Made by a program: the position numbers and the translations under genes. Shown in pieces: positions 17,657 to 26,221 of a DNA stretch of 64,000 nucleotides; within the stretch, counting starts at the first letter, position 1, and every line of letters starts with the position of its first letter. The stretch is from Pseudomonadota bacterium (lineage in GTDB: Bacteria; Pseudomonadota; Alphaproteobacteria; Azospirillales; Azospirillaceae): NCBI GenBank assembly GCA_023423695.1, contig JAFAFA010000147.1, positions 1 through 64,000 on the forward strand, given 5' to 3'. Under the pieces are notes generated by a model. That model saw nothing but the letters and a program-made list of their open reading frames with translations. It searched no databases and had not been told where the DNA came from.

Positions 17657-18220
17657 TCATGCTGCGGTCGCCTCCGCCTCGGGATCGGGGGCCAGCGCCA
17701 GCGGCACCACCGGCGAACTGATCAGGCCGTTGCGCTGGGAAAAGCTGGTCCGCACCGTGCCGTGCGCCTGTTCGGCCGACGGGGCCGTGATGTGCGCGAC
17801 GTTGCGGTATTCCCAGATCTGGCGCGAGAAGACGATGTCCTTGCGGTCCAACTCGTTGAAATTCGGGCCGACCGCCAGCTGTGCCCAATAGACGTCGCCG
17901 TCGGAGTCCTGGTCGCCCAGTTCGTGCACCAGTTCGATCTTGGAGAATTCCAGCGCCCGCAACTCGGTCAGCGCCTTCTGGCGCCGGCCGTTGAATTCGG
18001 TCAGGCGGGCTTGCAGGGCGGTGACGTCGACGCGCTTGCGCTCCGTCTTCTGGCGCCATTCGGCCAGCGCGGCGCGCTTCTTGTCGTATTGTCTCTGGTT
18101 CATCGCCTCGCGCGCCTTTTCGGCGCTGACGCGGCCGACATCCACCACGATCGACAGACCAAGCGCGGCGGCGCTGGTGATCAGAAGCAGCATCCCCAGG
18201 AACTCGGCCGAAATGACCAT
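17657..18220 (-). CDS. Membrane-anchored coiled-coil protein (first of a pair)
   Basis: This 187-aa protein has an N-terminal hydrophobic helix (about 5-27) and a highly charged coiled coil (about 30-100). A small C-terminal domain follows (about 105-160; 'VYWAQLAVGPNFNELDRKD', then 'VFSRQIWEYRNVAH'), ending in a Pro/Ala-rich tail. It is similar in plan to its downstream neighbour at 17003-17629, and in both the coiled coil runs directly into a beta-rich segment with aromatic residues. That suggests ancient duplication or co-assembly. The ATG at 18220 is preceded by GGAGGGCGA. I recognise no known family; the product is probably an inner-membrane scaffold. Confidence 0.65.
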   Translation of the reverse strand: MVISAEFLGMLLLITSAAALGLSIVVDVGRVSAEKAREAMNQRQYDKKRAALAEWRQKTERKRVDVTALQARLTEFNGRRQKALTELRALEFSKIELVHELGDQDSDGDVYWAQLAVGPNFNELDRKDIVFSRQIWEYRNVAHITAPSAEQAHGTVRTSFSQRNGLISSPVVPLALAPDPEAEATAA

Positions 18221-18405
18221 TCGCCCTCCGCCAGCCGAACCGACTGCCTGCGCCGCTTCGACGACGCATGGTGCCACGGACGGCGGAGGGTCGCGATGCC
18301 CTCGCGACAACCCGCCGCACGGGGCCGATCATACCATCGCGCTCTGTGCCAAGGTTGCCATTTTTAGCTCAATTCGGGGTAAATCCGCCTTTTTTGGGAG
18401 GGTTT

Positions 18406-18449
18406 ATGACCAGGCGCCGAGCGGGCAAAGGATTCCGGCGCCCGGTCAT
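18406..18449 (-). terminator. Long hairpin after msrB
   Basis: Arms of 13 bases (18406-18418 and 18437-18449, ATGACCAGGCGCC/GGCGCCCGGTCAT) pair except for one G-T, with an 18-base loop. The hairpin begins 11 bases beyond the msrB stop codon. Read leftwards, an A-run (complement of the T6 near 18389-18394) follows some way off, so it is an imperfect intrinsic terminator or a 3' stabiliser. Confidence 0.5.
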
Positions 18450-18460
18450 AGTTCTGCGGG

Positions 18461-18877
18461 TCAGCCGGACTTTTCCGAGGGTTCGAAAGTCATGGCGACA
18501 CCGTTCATGCAATAGCGCTTCCCTGTCGGCTGCGGCCCGTCATCGAAGACATGGCCAAGATGGCCTTTGCAGCTGGCGCAATGAACCTCGGTCCGCGGAT
18601 AGGCCAGCTTGTAGTCGGTGGAGGTCTCCACCGCTCCCGGAATCGGCTCCCAGAAGCTGGGCCAGCCCGACCCGCTCTCGTATTTGGTGTCGCTGGCATA
18701 GAGGGGCTGCCCGCAGCCGGCGCAGCGGTAGACGCCCCGGCGCTTCTCGTCGTTGAGCGGGCTGGTGCCGGGATATTCGGTCGCGTGTTCGCGCAGAACC
18801 TTGAACTGATTGGGCGACAACTCCTGCTTCCAGTCCTGTTCGCTCTTGGCCGTGTTGGTCTTGTCCGATTCGGGCAT
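18461..18877 (-). CDS. msrB: Peptide-methionine (R)-S-oxide reductase
   Basis: MsrB repairs the R form of methionine sulfoxide in oxidised proteins, using thioredoxin as reductant. The 138-aa product is full length for the family and almost certainly cytoplasmic, as no signal peptide is seen. It has the two zinc-binding CxxC pairs (C52/C55 and C100/C103), the substrate-pocket motif 'SGWPSFWEP' and the catalytic cysteine C123 in RYCMNG. The ATG at 18877 has GGAG upstream. It stands alone, with a hairpin after it. There is no msrA in the window. Confidence 0.95.
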   Translation of the reverse strand: MPESDKTNTAKSEQDWKQELSPNQFKVLREHATEYPGTSPLNDEKRRGVYRCAGCGQPLYASDTKYESGSGWPSFWEPIPGAVETSTDYKLAYPRTEVHCASCKGHLGHVFDDGPQPTGKRYCMNGVAMTFEPSEKSG

Positions 18878-19154
18878 GCCGCCGGTCTCCGCTGGTGGTG
18901 GTCGGTGTTCCAGACCCACTATATTGGTCGGACTTGCCGCCGGCCCAAGCGGGTCCAGAGGGCGATCACGCGGCTGTGAAGGCGGCAGTCCTATGTCGGA
19001 CCGGATCTGAGGCTGCGACAAAAGATTCTTGCAGGTCTGGCGAAGGTTCGAGGGGACATGCCTTTCGAAATTGCATCGGTTTCGGTAACATCCCGGTTGC
19101 CAACAGTCCGGGACAGCGTGTCCGGGGCGGCAATGCCGGGGCTCGACGCGCCGC

Positions 19155-20348
19155 ATGATGGATGAACGCTACCTTCGGGCGGTTCGCGACGCGCTGGTGC
19201 GGCACCAGCAATGGCTGCTGCGCGACCCGACCGGACGGGGGCGCCGCGCCAATCTCGGCTTTTACGATCTGGCCGGGCTGGGCCTCAACCGCGTCAACCT
19301 GTCGGGCGCCAAGCTGACGGGCGCCAATCTGGCGCGGGCGCGGATGGTCGGCACCGTGCTGTCGAAGGCCGATCTCTATGGCGCCGACCTGTCGAAGGCC
19401 GACCTGACCGGCGCGCAGTTGCAAGGCGCCGATCTGCGCGGGGCCAGGGTCGATGGTGCGAAGCTGCAGAACGCCAACCTGCAGGGCGCCGACCTGCGCC
19501 GCGGCATGGTGCTGGACGCGGGCGAGTTCCGGGCGGCCGGGAACAGCGACGGCACCACGACCTTCGTCGGCTGCAGCCTGACCAGGGCGGTCCTGACCGA
19601 TTGCCGGATGGCGCAGTGCGATTTCAGCGGCAGCGACCTGTCCGGCGCCGATCTCAGCGGCAGCGACCTCAGCGGCGCCATCCTGATCGGGGCGGATCTG
19701 ACCGGGGCCACCATGCGCAAGGCGACGCTGGACGGTGTGCTGATGTGCGGCGCCCGCCTGAACGAGGAGTTGCGGGTGGCGCTGGAGCGGCACGGCGTCG
19801 ATGTGGACGGCACCGGACTGACCACCACCGCGGCGCGGATGACCGACCTGATCGCCGAGCATCAGATCTGGGTGGAGAAGCTGGGCAAGGGCGGGGAGCG
19901 CATCCAGCTGCAGCGTATCGACCTGCGCGGCTACAATTTCGCCAACCAGCTGCTGTGCGGGGCGGTGATGCGTTTCTCCGGGCTGCGCGGGGCGGACTTC
20001 TCCGGTGCAAAGCTGATGATGGCGGACCTGTCCTACAGCGACCTGCGCGATGCCGATTTCACCAGCGCCGATCTGTCCGGCTGCAACCTGGAAGGCGCCA
20101 ATCTGGCCGGCGCCAAGCTGTGGCGGGCCAAATTCCGCAAGGTCGACCTCAGCGGCGACGGCAGCCGCCTGTGGCCGACCAGCTTCGCTAAGGCGCGGCT
20201 GACCGGTGCCGACCTGCGCGACGCCAGCCTTGCCGGGGTGGTTCTGCGCGGCACCGACCTGACCGCGATCAAGACCAGTTTCGCCACGCTGAAGGGGGCC
20301 GACCTGTCCGCCGCCCTCGGATGGCAGCCTTGCGGGGCGTCGGCCTGA
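19155..20348 (+). CDS. Pentapeptide-repeat protein
   Basis: The 397-aa protein is dominated by A(D/N)LxG-type pentapeptide repeats in two blocks (about residues 45-195 and 250-385). These should fold as right-handed quadrilateral beta-helices. Between them (about 200-245) is a non-repeat helical segment ('MTDLIAEHQIWVEKLGKGG'), and the N-terminal 40 residues are also helical. There is no signal peptide. Some pentapeptide proteins protect DNA gyrase by mimicking DNA, but most have no known role and nothing here decides the function. The ATG pair at 19155/19158 is equivalent; I give the first. The gene is convergent with the BMP-family gene, 18 bp away. Confidence 0.85.
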   Translation: MMDERYLRAVRDALVRHQQWLLRDPTGRGRRANLGFYDLAGLGLNRVNLSGAKLTGANLARARMVGTVLSKADLYGADLSKADLTGAQLQGADLRGARVDGAKLQNANLQGADLRRGMVLDAGEFRAAGNSDGTTTFVGCSLTRAVLTDCRMAQCDFSGSDLSGADLSGSDLSGAILIGADLTGATMRKATLDGVLMCGARLNEELRVALERHGVDVDGTGLTTTAARMTDLIAEHQIWVEKLGKGGERIQLQRIDLRGYNFANQLLCGAVMRFSGLRGADFSGAKLMMADLSYSDLRDADFTSADLSGCNLEGANLAGAKLWRAKFRKVDLSGDGSRLWPTSFAKARLTGADLRDASLAGVVLRGTDLTAIKTSFATLKGADLSAALGWQPCGASA

Positions 20349-20366
20349 CTCCACCCGAACTTCGGT

Positions 20367-21362
20367 TCAACTGCCATCCGCGACGGGAATGCGGCCGGCG
20401 ATGATGGCCCGGCGCGCCGTCTCCGCCGCTTCCAGCATGGCGGGGCTCAGAAGTTCCCGGTTGTTTTCGTCCACCGCGTAATCGACCGCCCCCTCCGCCA
20501 GCCCCAGCGCCACCGTGCCGGCGCTCCACCGTCCCTGGAGCGCCGCCTGGAGGCTCGAGTCCACCGCCAGATCCACCCGCTTCAGCATGGAGGTGAGGAT
20601 GGAGCCGGGATAGAGGTAGTTCTGGTTGCTGTCGACGCCGATGGCCAGCCGGCGCGCATCGCTCGCCGCGGCGAAGATGCCGAAATTGGACACGCCCGCC
20701 CCGGCGAAGACCACGTCGGCGCCGCGCTGGAACTGGCTGCGCGCCACCTCCGCCCCGGCGGTGGGGTCGTTGAAGGCGGCAGGCGTGGTGCCGACGAAGT
20801 TCACCACCACGCGAATGTCGCCGCGGGCATGGTGCGCACCCTGTTCGAAGCCGGCGATGAATTTGCGGATCAGCGGGATGTCCAGCGCCCCGACGAAGCC
20901 GACGGTCCCGGTCCTGGACGCCAGTGCCGCCAGCACGCCGACCAGGAAGGCGCCCTCCTGCTCCTTGAAGGTGACGCAGCGGATGTTCGGCGCCTCCGCC
21001 ACCGCATCGACCAGGGTGAAGCGCACTGCCGGGTGCGCCGGGGCCAGCCGGGCCAGCGGCGTCGCATAGTAGAAGCCGATGGCGACGAGATCGGTCACTC
21101 CCCGACGCAGCAGGGATGCCACCCCCTGGTCGAACTGCGCCGGATTGGACGGGAGGTATTCAACGACCGGAATGCCGCTTTCCGCCTTGAACCGCTCCGC
21201 GCCGGCGAAGGCGCCTTCGTTGAAGCTTTTGTCGAATTTGTGCCCCGCGGCATAGACCAGCCCCGGCCTTACGGCAGCTGCCTGCGGACGCTGCGGCAGC
21301 AGGACCAGGGTGGCTCCCGCGGCGACGCGGGACAGGACCGACCGGCGGTTGGGGTGCGGCAT
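20367..21362 (-). CDS. BMP-family periplasmic binding protein (nucleoside type)
   Basis: The 331-aa protein belongs to the basic membrane protein (Bmp/TmpC/Med) family of ABC binding proteins, many of which bind nucleosides. The N-terminus carries a twin-arginine-like signal (RRSVLSRVAAG, cleavage near residue 29). Family marks include 'DKSFNEGAFAGAERF', 'GFVGALDIPLIRKFIAGFEQG' (two adjacent blocks) and 'GVDSNQNYL'. The lipobox cysteine seen in many relatives is absent, so it should be soluble in the periplasm. The ATPase and permease genes that usually follow are missing here. It may serve a transporter elsewhere or act as a sensor accessory. Confidence 0.83.
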   Translation of the reverse strand: MPHPNRRSVLSRVAAGATLVLLPQRPQAAAVRPGLVYAAGHKFDKSFNEGAFAGAERFKAESGIPVVEYLPSNPAQFDQGVASLLRRGVTDLVAIGFYYATPLARLAPAHPAVRFTLVDAVAEAPNIRCVTFKEQEGAFLVGVLAALASRTGTVGFVGALDIPLIRKFIAGFEQGAHHARGDIRVVVNFVGTTPAAFNDPTAGAEVARSQFQRGADVVFAGAGVSNFGIFAAASDARRLAIGVDSNQNYLYPGSILTSMLKRVDLAVDSSLQAALQGRWSAGTVALGLAEGAVDYAVDENNRELLSPAMLEAAETARRAIIAGRIPVADGS

Positions 21363-21653
21363 GGCACGGCCTCTGGCTGGGTGGAAAAACCCCCGTATGC
21401 GGAGCCAATTCTAGTCACGCCTCCGTTGCCGGAACCAGAATTTTGTTGCGCCGCAAGCCGCGGCTGAATGGCCGGATCCCAGGATCGGGCGGCAAACCGG
21501 CCAAAGCCTGGATTGTCGCGGTTTCGGTTCATCGCGTACCGGTCAAGGCAGCCATGACAACACGGGACTTTGCGCATGGCGGGGGACGGATCAGCTTAAA
21601 GGCTGCGGACTCTGTCCGGCCGATTCCCCGCCCCTTCTTATTCGGATTTGCTG

Positions 21654-22883
21654 ATGCTCGCGCGCCTTGCCGCCGTCCGTTCCCGTTTGCCTGCCGAAAG
21701 CCCGTTCTTCATCGCGGCGCTCGGCGTGCTGATGTCGTTCGGTCCGATGGGCACCGATATGTATCTGCCCGGCATGCCGCAAATCGGGCGCGATCTGCAT
21801 GCGCCGCAGGATCAGGTGCAATGGACGCTGTCGGCCTTCTTCCTGGGATTCGGTGTCGGGCAGCTGCTGTGGGGGGCGTTGAGCGACCGGTTCGGCCGCC
21901 GTATTCCGGTGGCGACCGGCATCCTGCTTTATGCGGTGGGCTGCGTCGGCTGTTCGCTGACCACCGACGTCGGCCATCTGGCGGCTTGGCGTTTCGTGCA
22001 GGCGGTGGGGGCGTGCGCCGGGCCGGTGCTGGTCCGTGCGATGATCCGCGACGTGTTCGAGCGCGACCGCGCGGCCAGCGTGCTGTCGATGATGATGCTG
22101 GTGATGGGCGCCGCCCCGATCATCGCCCCGCTGATCGGCGGGCAGATCCTGGTGTGGGCGAACTGGCGCTGGATCTTCTGGGCGCAGGCGGCCTTCGGCA
22201 TCATCGCCATGCTGGCGCTCGCCACCCTGCCGGAAACCCATCCCGAGACGCGGCGCACCAGCCTGCGCCCGATGGTGCTGGCGGACTCCTACCGCACGCT
22301 GCTGACCAACCGCCGCTATCTCGGCTATGCGGTGGGGTCGTCCTTCATCTATGCGGGGATGTTCGCCTTCATCTCCGGCTCGCCCTTCGTCTACATCGAG
22401 CTGTTCGGGGTGCAGCCGGAGAATTACGGATTCCTGTTCGGGCTGAACATCGTCGGCATGATCATCGTCAACACGCTGAACAGCCGCGCGGTGATGCGCT
22501 TCGGGTCCGACGTCATGCTGCGGACCGGGGTCTGGCTGTCGGCGGCGAGCGGCATCCTTCTGGTCGTCGTCGTGGCGAGCGGCTGGGGCGGGTTGTGGGG
22601 TCTGGTCGGTTGCCTGTTCCTGTTCATGTCGCTGACCGGTTTCTGTTTCGCCAACTCCATGGCCGGGGCACTGCAGTCCTTCCCGCAGATGGCCGGCACC
22701 GCGTCGGCGCTCGCGGGCATGCTGCAGTTCAGCATCGGCGCGGCGTCGGGCTGGGCGGTCGGGCTGATGGCAGATGGCACCGCCTTGCCGATGGCGGCGG
22801 TGATCGGCGGCGCGGCGGTGGTCAGCCTGATGCTGAACCTGTGGCTGATCCGGCCTGTCCGTCGCCGGGTGCCGGGGGAATAA
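21654..22883 (+). CDS. Bcr/CflA-family multidrug efflux permease
   Basis: This 409-aa, 12-helix drug:H+ antiporter (DHA1 type) of the inner membrane fits the Bcr/CflA group. It has 'GPMGTDMYLPGMPQI' in helix 1, motif A 'GALSDRFGRRIP' after helix 2, and 'WRWIFWAQAAFG' near helix 6. Relatives export bicyclomycin, chloramphenicol or sulfonamides and sometimes small peptides or cysteine; the substrate here is unknown. I chose the ATG at 21654; a TTG two codons earlier is also possible. The ribosome-binding site is weak. It lies just before an A/T-rich promoter-like spacer. Confidence 0.87.
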   Translation: MLARLAAVRSRLPAESPFFIAALGVLMSFGPMGTDMYLPGMPQIGRDLHAPQDQVQWTLSAFFLGFGVGQLLWGALSDRFGRRIPVATGILLYAVGCVGCSLTTDVGHLAAWRFVQAVGACAGPVLVRAMIRDVFERDRAASVLSMMMLVMGAAPIIAPLIGGQILVWANWRWIFWAQAAFGIIAMLALATLPETHPETRRTSLRPMVLADSYRTLLTNRRYLGYAVGSSFIYAGMFAFISGSPFVYIELFGVQPENYGFLFGLNIVGMIIVNTLNSRAVMRFGSDVMLRTGVWLSAASGILLVVVVASGWGGLWGLVGCLFLFMSLTGFCFANSMAGALQSFPQMAGTASALAGMLQFSIGAASGWAVGLMADGTALPMAAVIGGAAVVSLMLNLWLIRPVRRRVPGE

Positions 22884-22989
22884 TAGAACAAATAATTTTT
22901 GCTGATTACAGGAATATATGATTCGTGGGCGATGTGAATTGAGTTTCCCAGCCGGGCGGGCTAGCCTTTCCCGGCAAAGGGAGACTTCA

Positions 22990-24072
22990 ATGCCGACGAC
23001 CAGCCGTTCCAACACCACCCTTCCCATCGCCCGCCGCCGGCTGTTGGCCGGTTCCGCCGTATTGGGTGCTGCCGCATTGGGCGCCGTCGCCGCCGGTGCC
23101 GCCGCGTCGCTGTCGCTGCCGGCCTTCGCGGCGACCACCCTGCGCGTCGGCTATATCCCGATCATCCCCATGACCCAGCTCTATGTGCTGACGGGGGAGG
23201 GATGGGCGAAGGATGTCGGGCTGGCGCTGCAGACCACCGGCTTCCAGTCGGGACCGGCGATGATCCAGGCGTTGGCGTCCGGGACGCTGGACGTCGCCTA
23301 TGTCGGCATCGGCCCGGCGATGATCGCGCGGTCGAAGGGGGTGAAGCTGAAGGTCGTCGCCGCCAACGTCATCGATCAGGTGGCGTTGATCGGCCGCGGT
23401 CCGCTGGCCAAGGCGATGGCCGGCGCCGCCAGCCCGGCGGAGGGGATCAAGGCCTTCCGCGCAGCCAACGGCCGGCGGCCCAAGATCGGCTCGCTGCCCG
23501 CCGGTTCGGTGCCGGACACGGTGCTGCGCTATTGGATGGCGGAAGTCGCCCGGATCGGTGCGGACGATGTCGAGATCGTCGGCATGGGCGAGCAACCCCT
23601 GCAGCAGGCGCTGCTGACCGGCGCGATCGACGGCGCCTCGATCCTGGAGCCAATCCTGACATTGGTCCAGTCCCGCCTGCCGGATGCCGCCATCATCGCC
23701 AAGGCCGGCACCATGTTCCCCAAGCAGCCGGGCGCCGTCCTGGCGGTGACGGAGGACGCCATCGCCAACAACCGCGCCGCTGTCGCCGATCTGGTCAAGC
23801 TGCACATCCGCGCCACCGCCTTCGCCAAGTCCAACCCCGACCGCGCGGCGGAGCTGGTGACGGAGATCATCGGCAAGGGGCTGGTCGAGCGCGACGTGAT
23901 GCGGGCGGCGCTGACCTCCGACGCGACGACCTTCGTCGACGACCCCAGGGCGATCCTGGACTCCACCAAGCGGATGCAGGCGTTTCAGCAGACGTTGGGC
24001 CAGATCACCGAGCCGGTCGACGTGGATGCGCTGTTCGACCTGTCCTTCCACGACGCCGCCGTGGGGAAATGA
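22990..24072 (+). CDS. ABC-type nitrate/sulfonate/taurine-class binding protein
   Basis: The 360-aa protein has a twin-arginine-like export signal (ARRRLLAGSAVLG; Ala cleavage site near residue 48) and an SsuA/TauA/NrtA-type fold: 'LRVGYIPIIPMTQLYVLTGE', 'MIQALASGTLDVAYVGIGPA' and 'PKIGSLPAGSVPDTVLRYW'. It should bind a small anionic or sulfur/nitrogen compound in the periplasm. The stop overlaps the next start (ATGA at 24069-24072), so the DsrE-like protein is translationally coupled. No permease or ATPase follows. AAAGGGAG precedes the ATG at 22990. The spacer before it (22884-22989) is unusually A/T-rich and probably holds the promoter. Confidence 0.82.
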   Translation: MPTTSRSNTTLPIARRRLLAGSAVLGAAALGAVAAGAAASLSLPAFAATTLRVGYIPIIPMTQLYVLTGEGWAKDVGLALQTTGFQSGPAMIQALASGTLDVAYVGIGPAMIARSKGVKLKVVAANVIDQVALIGRGPLAKAMAGAASPAEGIKAFRAANGRRPKIGSLPAGSVPDTVLRYWMAEVARIGADDVEIVGMGEQPLQQALLTGAIDGASILEPILTLVQSRLPDAAIIAKAGTMFPKQPGAVLAVTEDAIANNRAAVADLVKLHIRATAFAKSNPDRAAELVTEIIGKGLVERDVMRAALTSDATTFVDDPRAILDSTKRMQAFQQTLGQITEPVDVDALFDLSFHDAAVGK

Positions 24073-24392
24073 CGGCCATGACCCCGTACCCGAACGGCCC
24101 CCTGCGTCTGGTCATCCATGCTCCCACCCCGGCGGCGCTGGAGCGGGCGCGGAACAACGCCCGCAACCTGCTGAAGGCGCGGCCGGACGCCGAGGTCCGC
24201 ATCGTGGTGAACGCCGGTGCGGTGGCGGCGGCGCTGGACGGCCCGGATGCGGAAACCGACCGGCTTCTGCGCGTCTGCGGCAACACGCTGGCGAAGACCG
24301 GCCGGACCGCGGAGGGGCTGACGGTGGTGCCCGCCGGCGTCCTCGACATCGCCGAGGCGCAGGCGGCGGGCTGGGGCTATATGCGGGCCTGA
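24069..24392 (+). CDS. DsrE/DsrF-like small protein
   Basis: This 107-aa protein looks like a DsrE-fold protein: an N-terminal strand 'RLVIHAPTP', a helix rich in Ala/Arg/Asn, a second strand 'EVRIVVNAGAV', then a conserved cysteine C70 in RVCGNTLAKTG, and the typical end 'VVPAGVLDIAEAQAAGWGY'. Relatives carry sulfur on that cysteine or act as subunits of sulfur relay complexes. The start overlaps the binding-protein stop by 4 bp (ATGA), so the two proteins are made together. That argues for a sulfur-compound ligand, but this is inference. Confidence 0.7.
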   Translation: MTAMTPYPNGPLRLVIHAPTPAALERARNNARNLLKARPDAEVRIVVNAGAVAAALDGPDAETDRLLRVCGNTLAKTGRTAEGLTVVPAGVLDIAEAQAAGWGYMRA

Positions 24393-24414
24393 GCCTCAGT
24401 CCGCCGGCTGCGGA

Positions 24415-25455
24415 TCAGCCCACGCCCCAGCCGCCGGTGTCGGGGAAGGGAGCGGCCGGAGGCGGGACGGCCGCGGCGGGGTCGGCGACGATGTCGCGCG
24501 GCAGGGCGGGGGCATCGGGCGGGGTGGTGCGCAGGCGGGTCGGCTTGACCCACCAGACCGGCTCAGCCGCGGCGATGGCCTTTGCCGCGGCCTCAGCCTG
24601 CTGCGCCGTGGCATAGAGGCCGAAGCAGGTGGCGCCGCTGCCGGACAGGCGGGGCAAGAGGCAGCCGGCGCTGCGCTCCAGAGCCGCCAGCACGTCGGCG
24701 ATCGCCGGGGCGACCGTCAGGGCCGGGGCGGTGAGGTCGTTGGACCGCTCCAGCAGCAGCGCGGCCAGATCACGGGCGTCCGCCGGCTTGCGGGTGAAGC
24801 GGGCAGGCGCGGAGAAGCGGGCGCCGCTCGCGCCCCTTGCAGCGGCCATCGCCTTGAACACCTCCGGCGTCGGCACCGGCACATTCGGGTTGACCAGCAC
24901 CACATGGGTTTCCGGCAGGTCCGGCGCCTCGTCCAGCACGTCGCCGATGCCGCCGAAATAGCAGCTGCGCCCGGCGACGCAGACCGGCACGTCGGCGCCC
25001 AGCCCGGCTGCCACCGCGAACAGCGCCGGATCGTCGGCCGGCACCCCCCACAGGCGCGCCAGCGCCCGCAGGCAGGCGGCGGCGTCGGCCGATCCGCCGC
25101 CGATGCCGGACGCGACCGGCAGCGCCTTGGTCAGCGCGATCATCACGTCGGCCTGCCGTCCCAGCCGGGCGGCCAGAGCGTGGGCGGCGCGCATCACCAG
25201 ATTGTCGGCCGGGTTCTCGCCCAGCAGGGCCGGGCCGAAGGGACCGGCGATGGCCAGTCGCGGCCCGGCCGGCGGAAGATCGACGCCGCGCAGCGCCACC
25301 CGTGCGGCGCCCGCGGTCAGGGTGATGACGTCGCCGAGTTCGGCGAAGGCGACGAGGCTGTCGAGCTCGTGATAGCCGTCGGCGCGCCGGCCGGTGACAT
25401 GCAGGTACAGGTTCAGCTTGGCCGGGGCGGCCTCGACTATGGGAATGCCGGTCAT
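24415..25455 (-). CDS. ispE: 4-diphosphocytidyl-2-C-methyl-D-erythritol kinase
   Basis: IspE is the GHMP-family kinase of the MEP isoprenoid pathway. It phosphorylates CDP-methylerythritol in the cytoplasm. The 346-aa product has 'PAKLNLYLHVTGRRADGYH' at the N-terminus (K13 and the substrate site), the ATP-binding 'PVASGIGGGSADAAA' (113-127), catalytic D155 in GADVPV, and 'RLSGSGATCFG' (269-279). The catalytic domain ends near residue 305. An Ala/Pro-rich tail of about 35-40 residues follows, making it longer than the usual 285-300 aa. The ATG at 25455 has GGAG upstream. A longer reading frame running to 26037 is an artefact of the upstream gene. Confidence 0.93.
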   Translation of the reverse strand: MTGIPIVEAAPAKLNLYLHVTGRRADGYHELDSLVAFAELGDVITLTAGAARVALRGVDLPPAGPRLAIAGPFGPALLGENPADNLVMRAAHALAARLGRQADVMIALTKALPVASGIGGGSADAAACLRALARLWGVPADDPALFAVAAGLGADVPVCVAGRSCYFGGIGDVLDEAPDLPETHVVLVNPNVPVPTPEVFKAMAAARGASGARFSAPARFTRKPADARDLAALLLERSNDLTAPALTVAPAIADVLAALERSAGCLLPRLSGSGATCFGLYATAQQAEAAAKAIAAAEPVWWVKPTRLRTTPPDAPALPRDIVADPAAAVPPPAAPFPDTGGWGVG

Positions 25456-25532
25456 AAGCTCCAATCCGCTGGCGGGCGCGCGACGACGCGCACTGTGTCG
25501 CACCCTTGCCCCTGCAGCGGCAAGGGGTTGCT

Positions 25533-26093
25533 TCACAGCTGCGCCAGCAGGTCCTTCAGCAGCGTCTCGCCCATCGGCCAGGGGCCGTGGCCGCTGTCGT
25601 CGTTGATGTGGCCGACCTTGCCCGCATCGATGAAGTCGGCGCCCCACAGGGCGGCGAAACCGCAGGCGCGGGCGGCGGCGCAGTAGGGATCGTTGCGGCT
25701 GCCGACCACCACCGCGGTGAAGGGCAGCGGATCGGTCGGCAACGGCGCGAAGCGGCGGACCACCGCCGGCAGGCGATCCGGCGACTCGACGTCGGGCGGG
25801 GCGACGAGCAAGGCCGCCGCCACCTTGTCCGCGGCGTCGGAACCCGCCGCCCAGCGCGCGACCAGGATGCAGGCCAAGCTGTGCGCGACCAGAACCACCG
25901 GACCCGGCGCGGCGAGGGCTGCGGCGCGGACCGCCGCATCCAGCCGCGCCACCCACCGCTCCGGCTCCGGCGCATCCCAGTCGCCGAGGTCGACGCGGTT
26001 CAGCGCCGGCAGCCGGCCTTCCAGCCAGCTCTGCCAATGCTCCGGCCCCGAATTGCCCAGGCCGGGAAGAACCAGAACGGTCGGCTGCGTCAT
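25533..26093 (-). CDS. RBBP9/YdeN-type serine hydrolase
   Basis: The 186-aa alpha/beta hydrolase of the RBBP9/YdeN family has a nucleophile S72 in VAHSLAC, acid D135 in RNDPY and base H162 in GHIN, so the catalytic triad is complete. The N-terminal 'VLVLPGLGNSGPEHWQSWLE' is a family hallmark. The substrate is unknown; relatives are small cytoplasmic esterases or amidases. It lies 77 bp upstream of ispE on the same strand and could be cotranscribed with it. It is divergent from the soluble chemoreceptor at 26222. Confidence 0.87.
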   Translation of the reverse strand: MTQPTVLVLPGLGNSGPEHWQSWLEGRLPALNRVDLGDWDAPEPERWVARLDAAVRAAALAAPGPVVLVAHSLACILVARWAAGSDAADKVAAALLVAPPDVESPDRLPAVVRRFAPLPTDPLPFTAVVVGSRNDPYCAAARACGFAALWGADFIDAGKVGHINDDSGHGPWPMGETLLKDLLAQL

Positions 26094-26221
26094 TCTTTCA
26101 ACTCTACGTTTGTAGCTGTTGCGTATAGTGTCGGATGAAAACCAAAAACATGGAAAATGCTCGCCGTCCGGTGGGCGGAGCAGGGCCGGGAAGCACCAAC
26201 CGAAGATAGGGGAGAAGCGCC

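Noticed and set aside
22884..22989. Sigma-70 promoter with exact boxes before the binding-protein gene
   Set aside because: The spacer is A/T-rich and probably contains a promoter, but I could not find a -35/-10 pair at proper spacing, so I did not list one.
25456..26037. N-terminal extension of ispE to 26037
   Set aside because: The extension overlaps the RBBP9-like hydrolase in another frame and has no domain. IspE clearly starts at 25455 with a ribosome-binding site.
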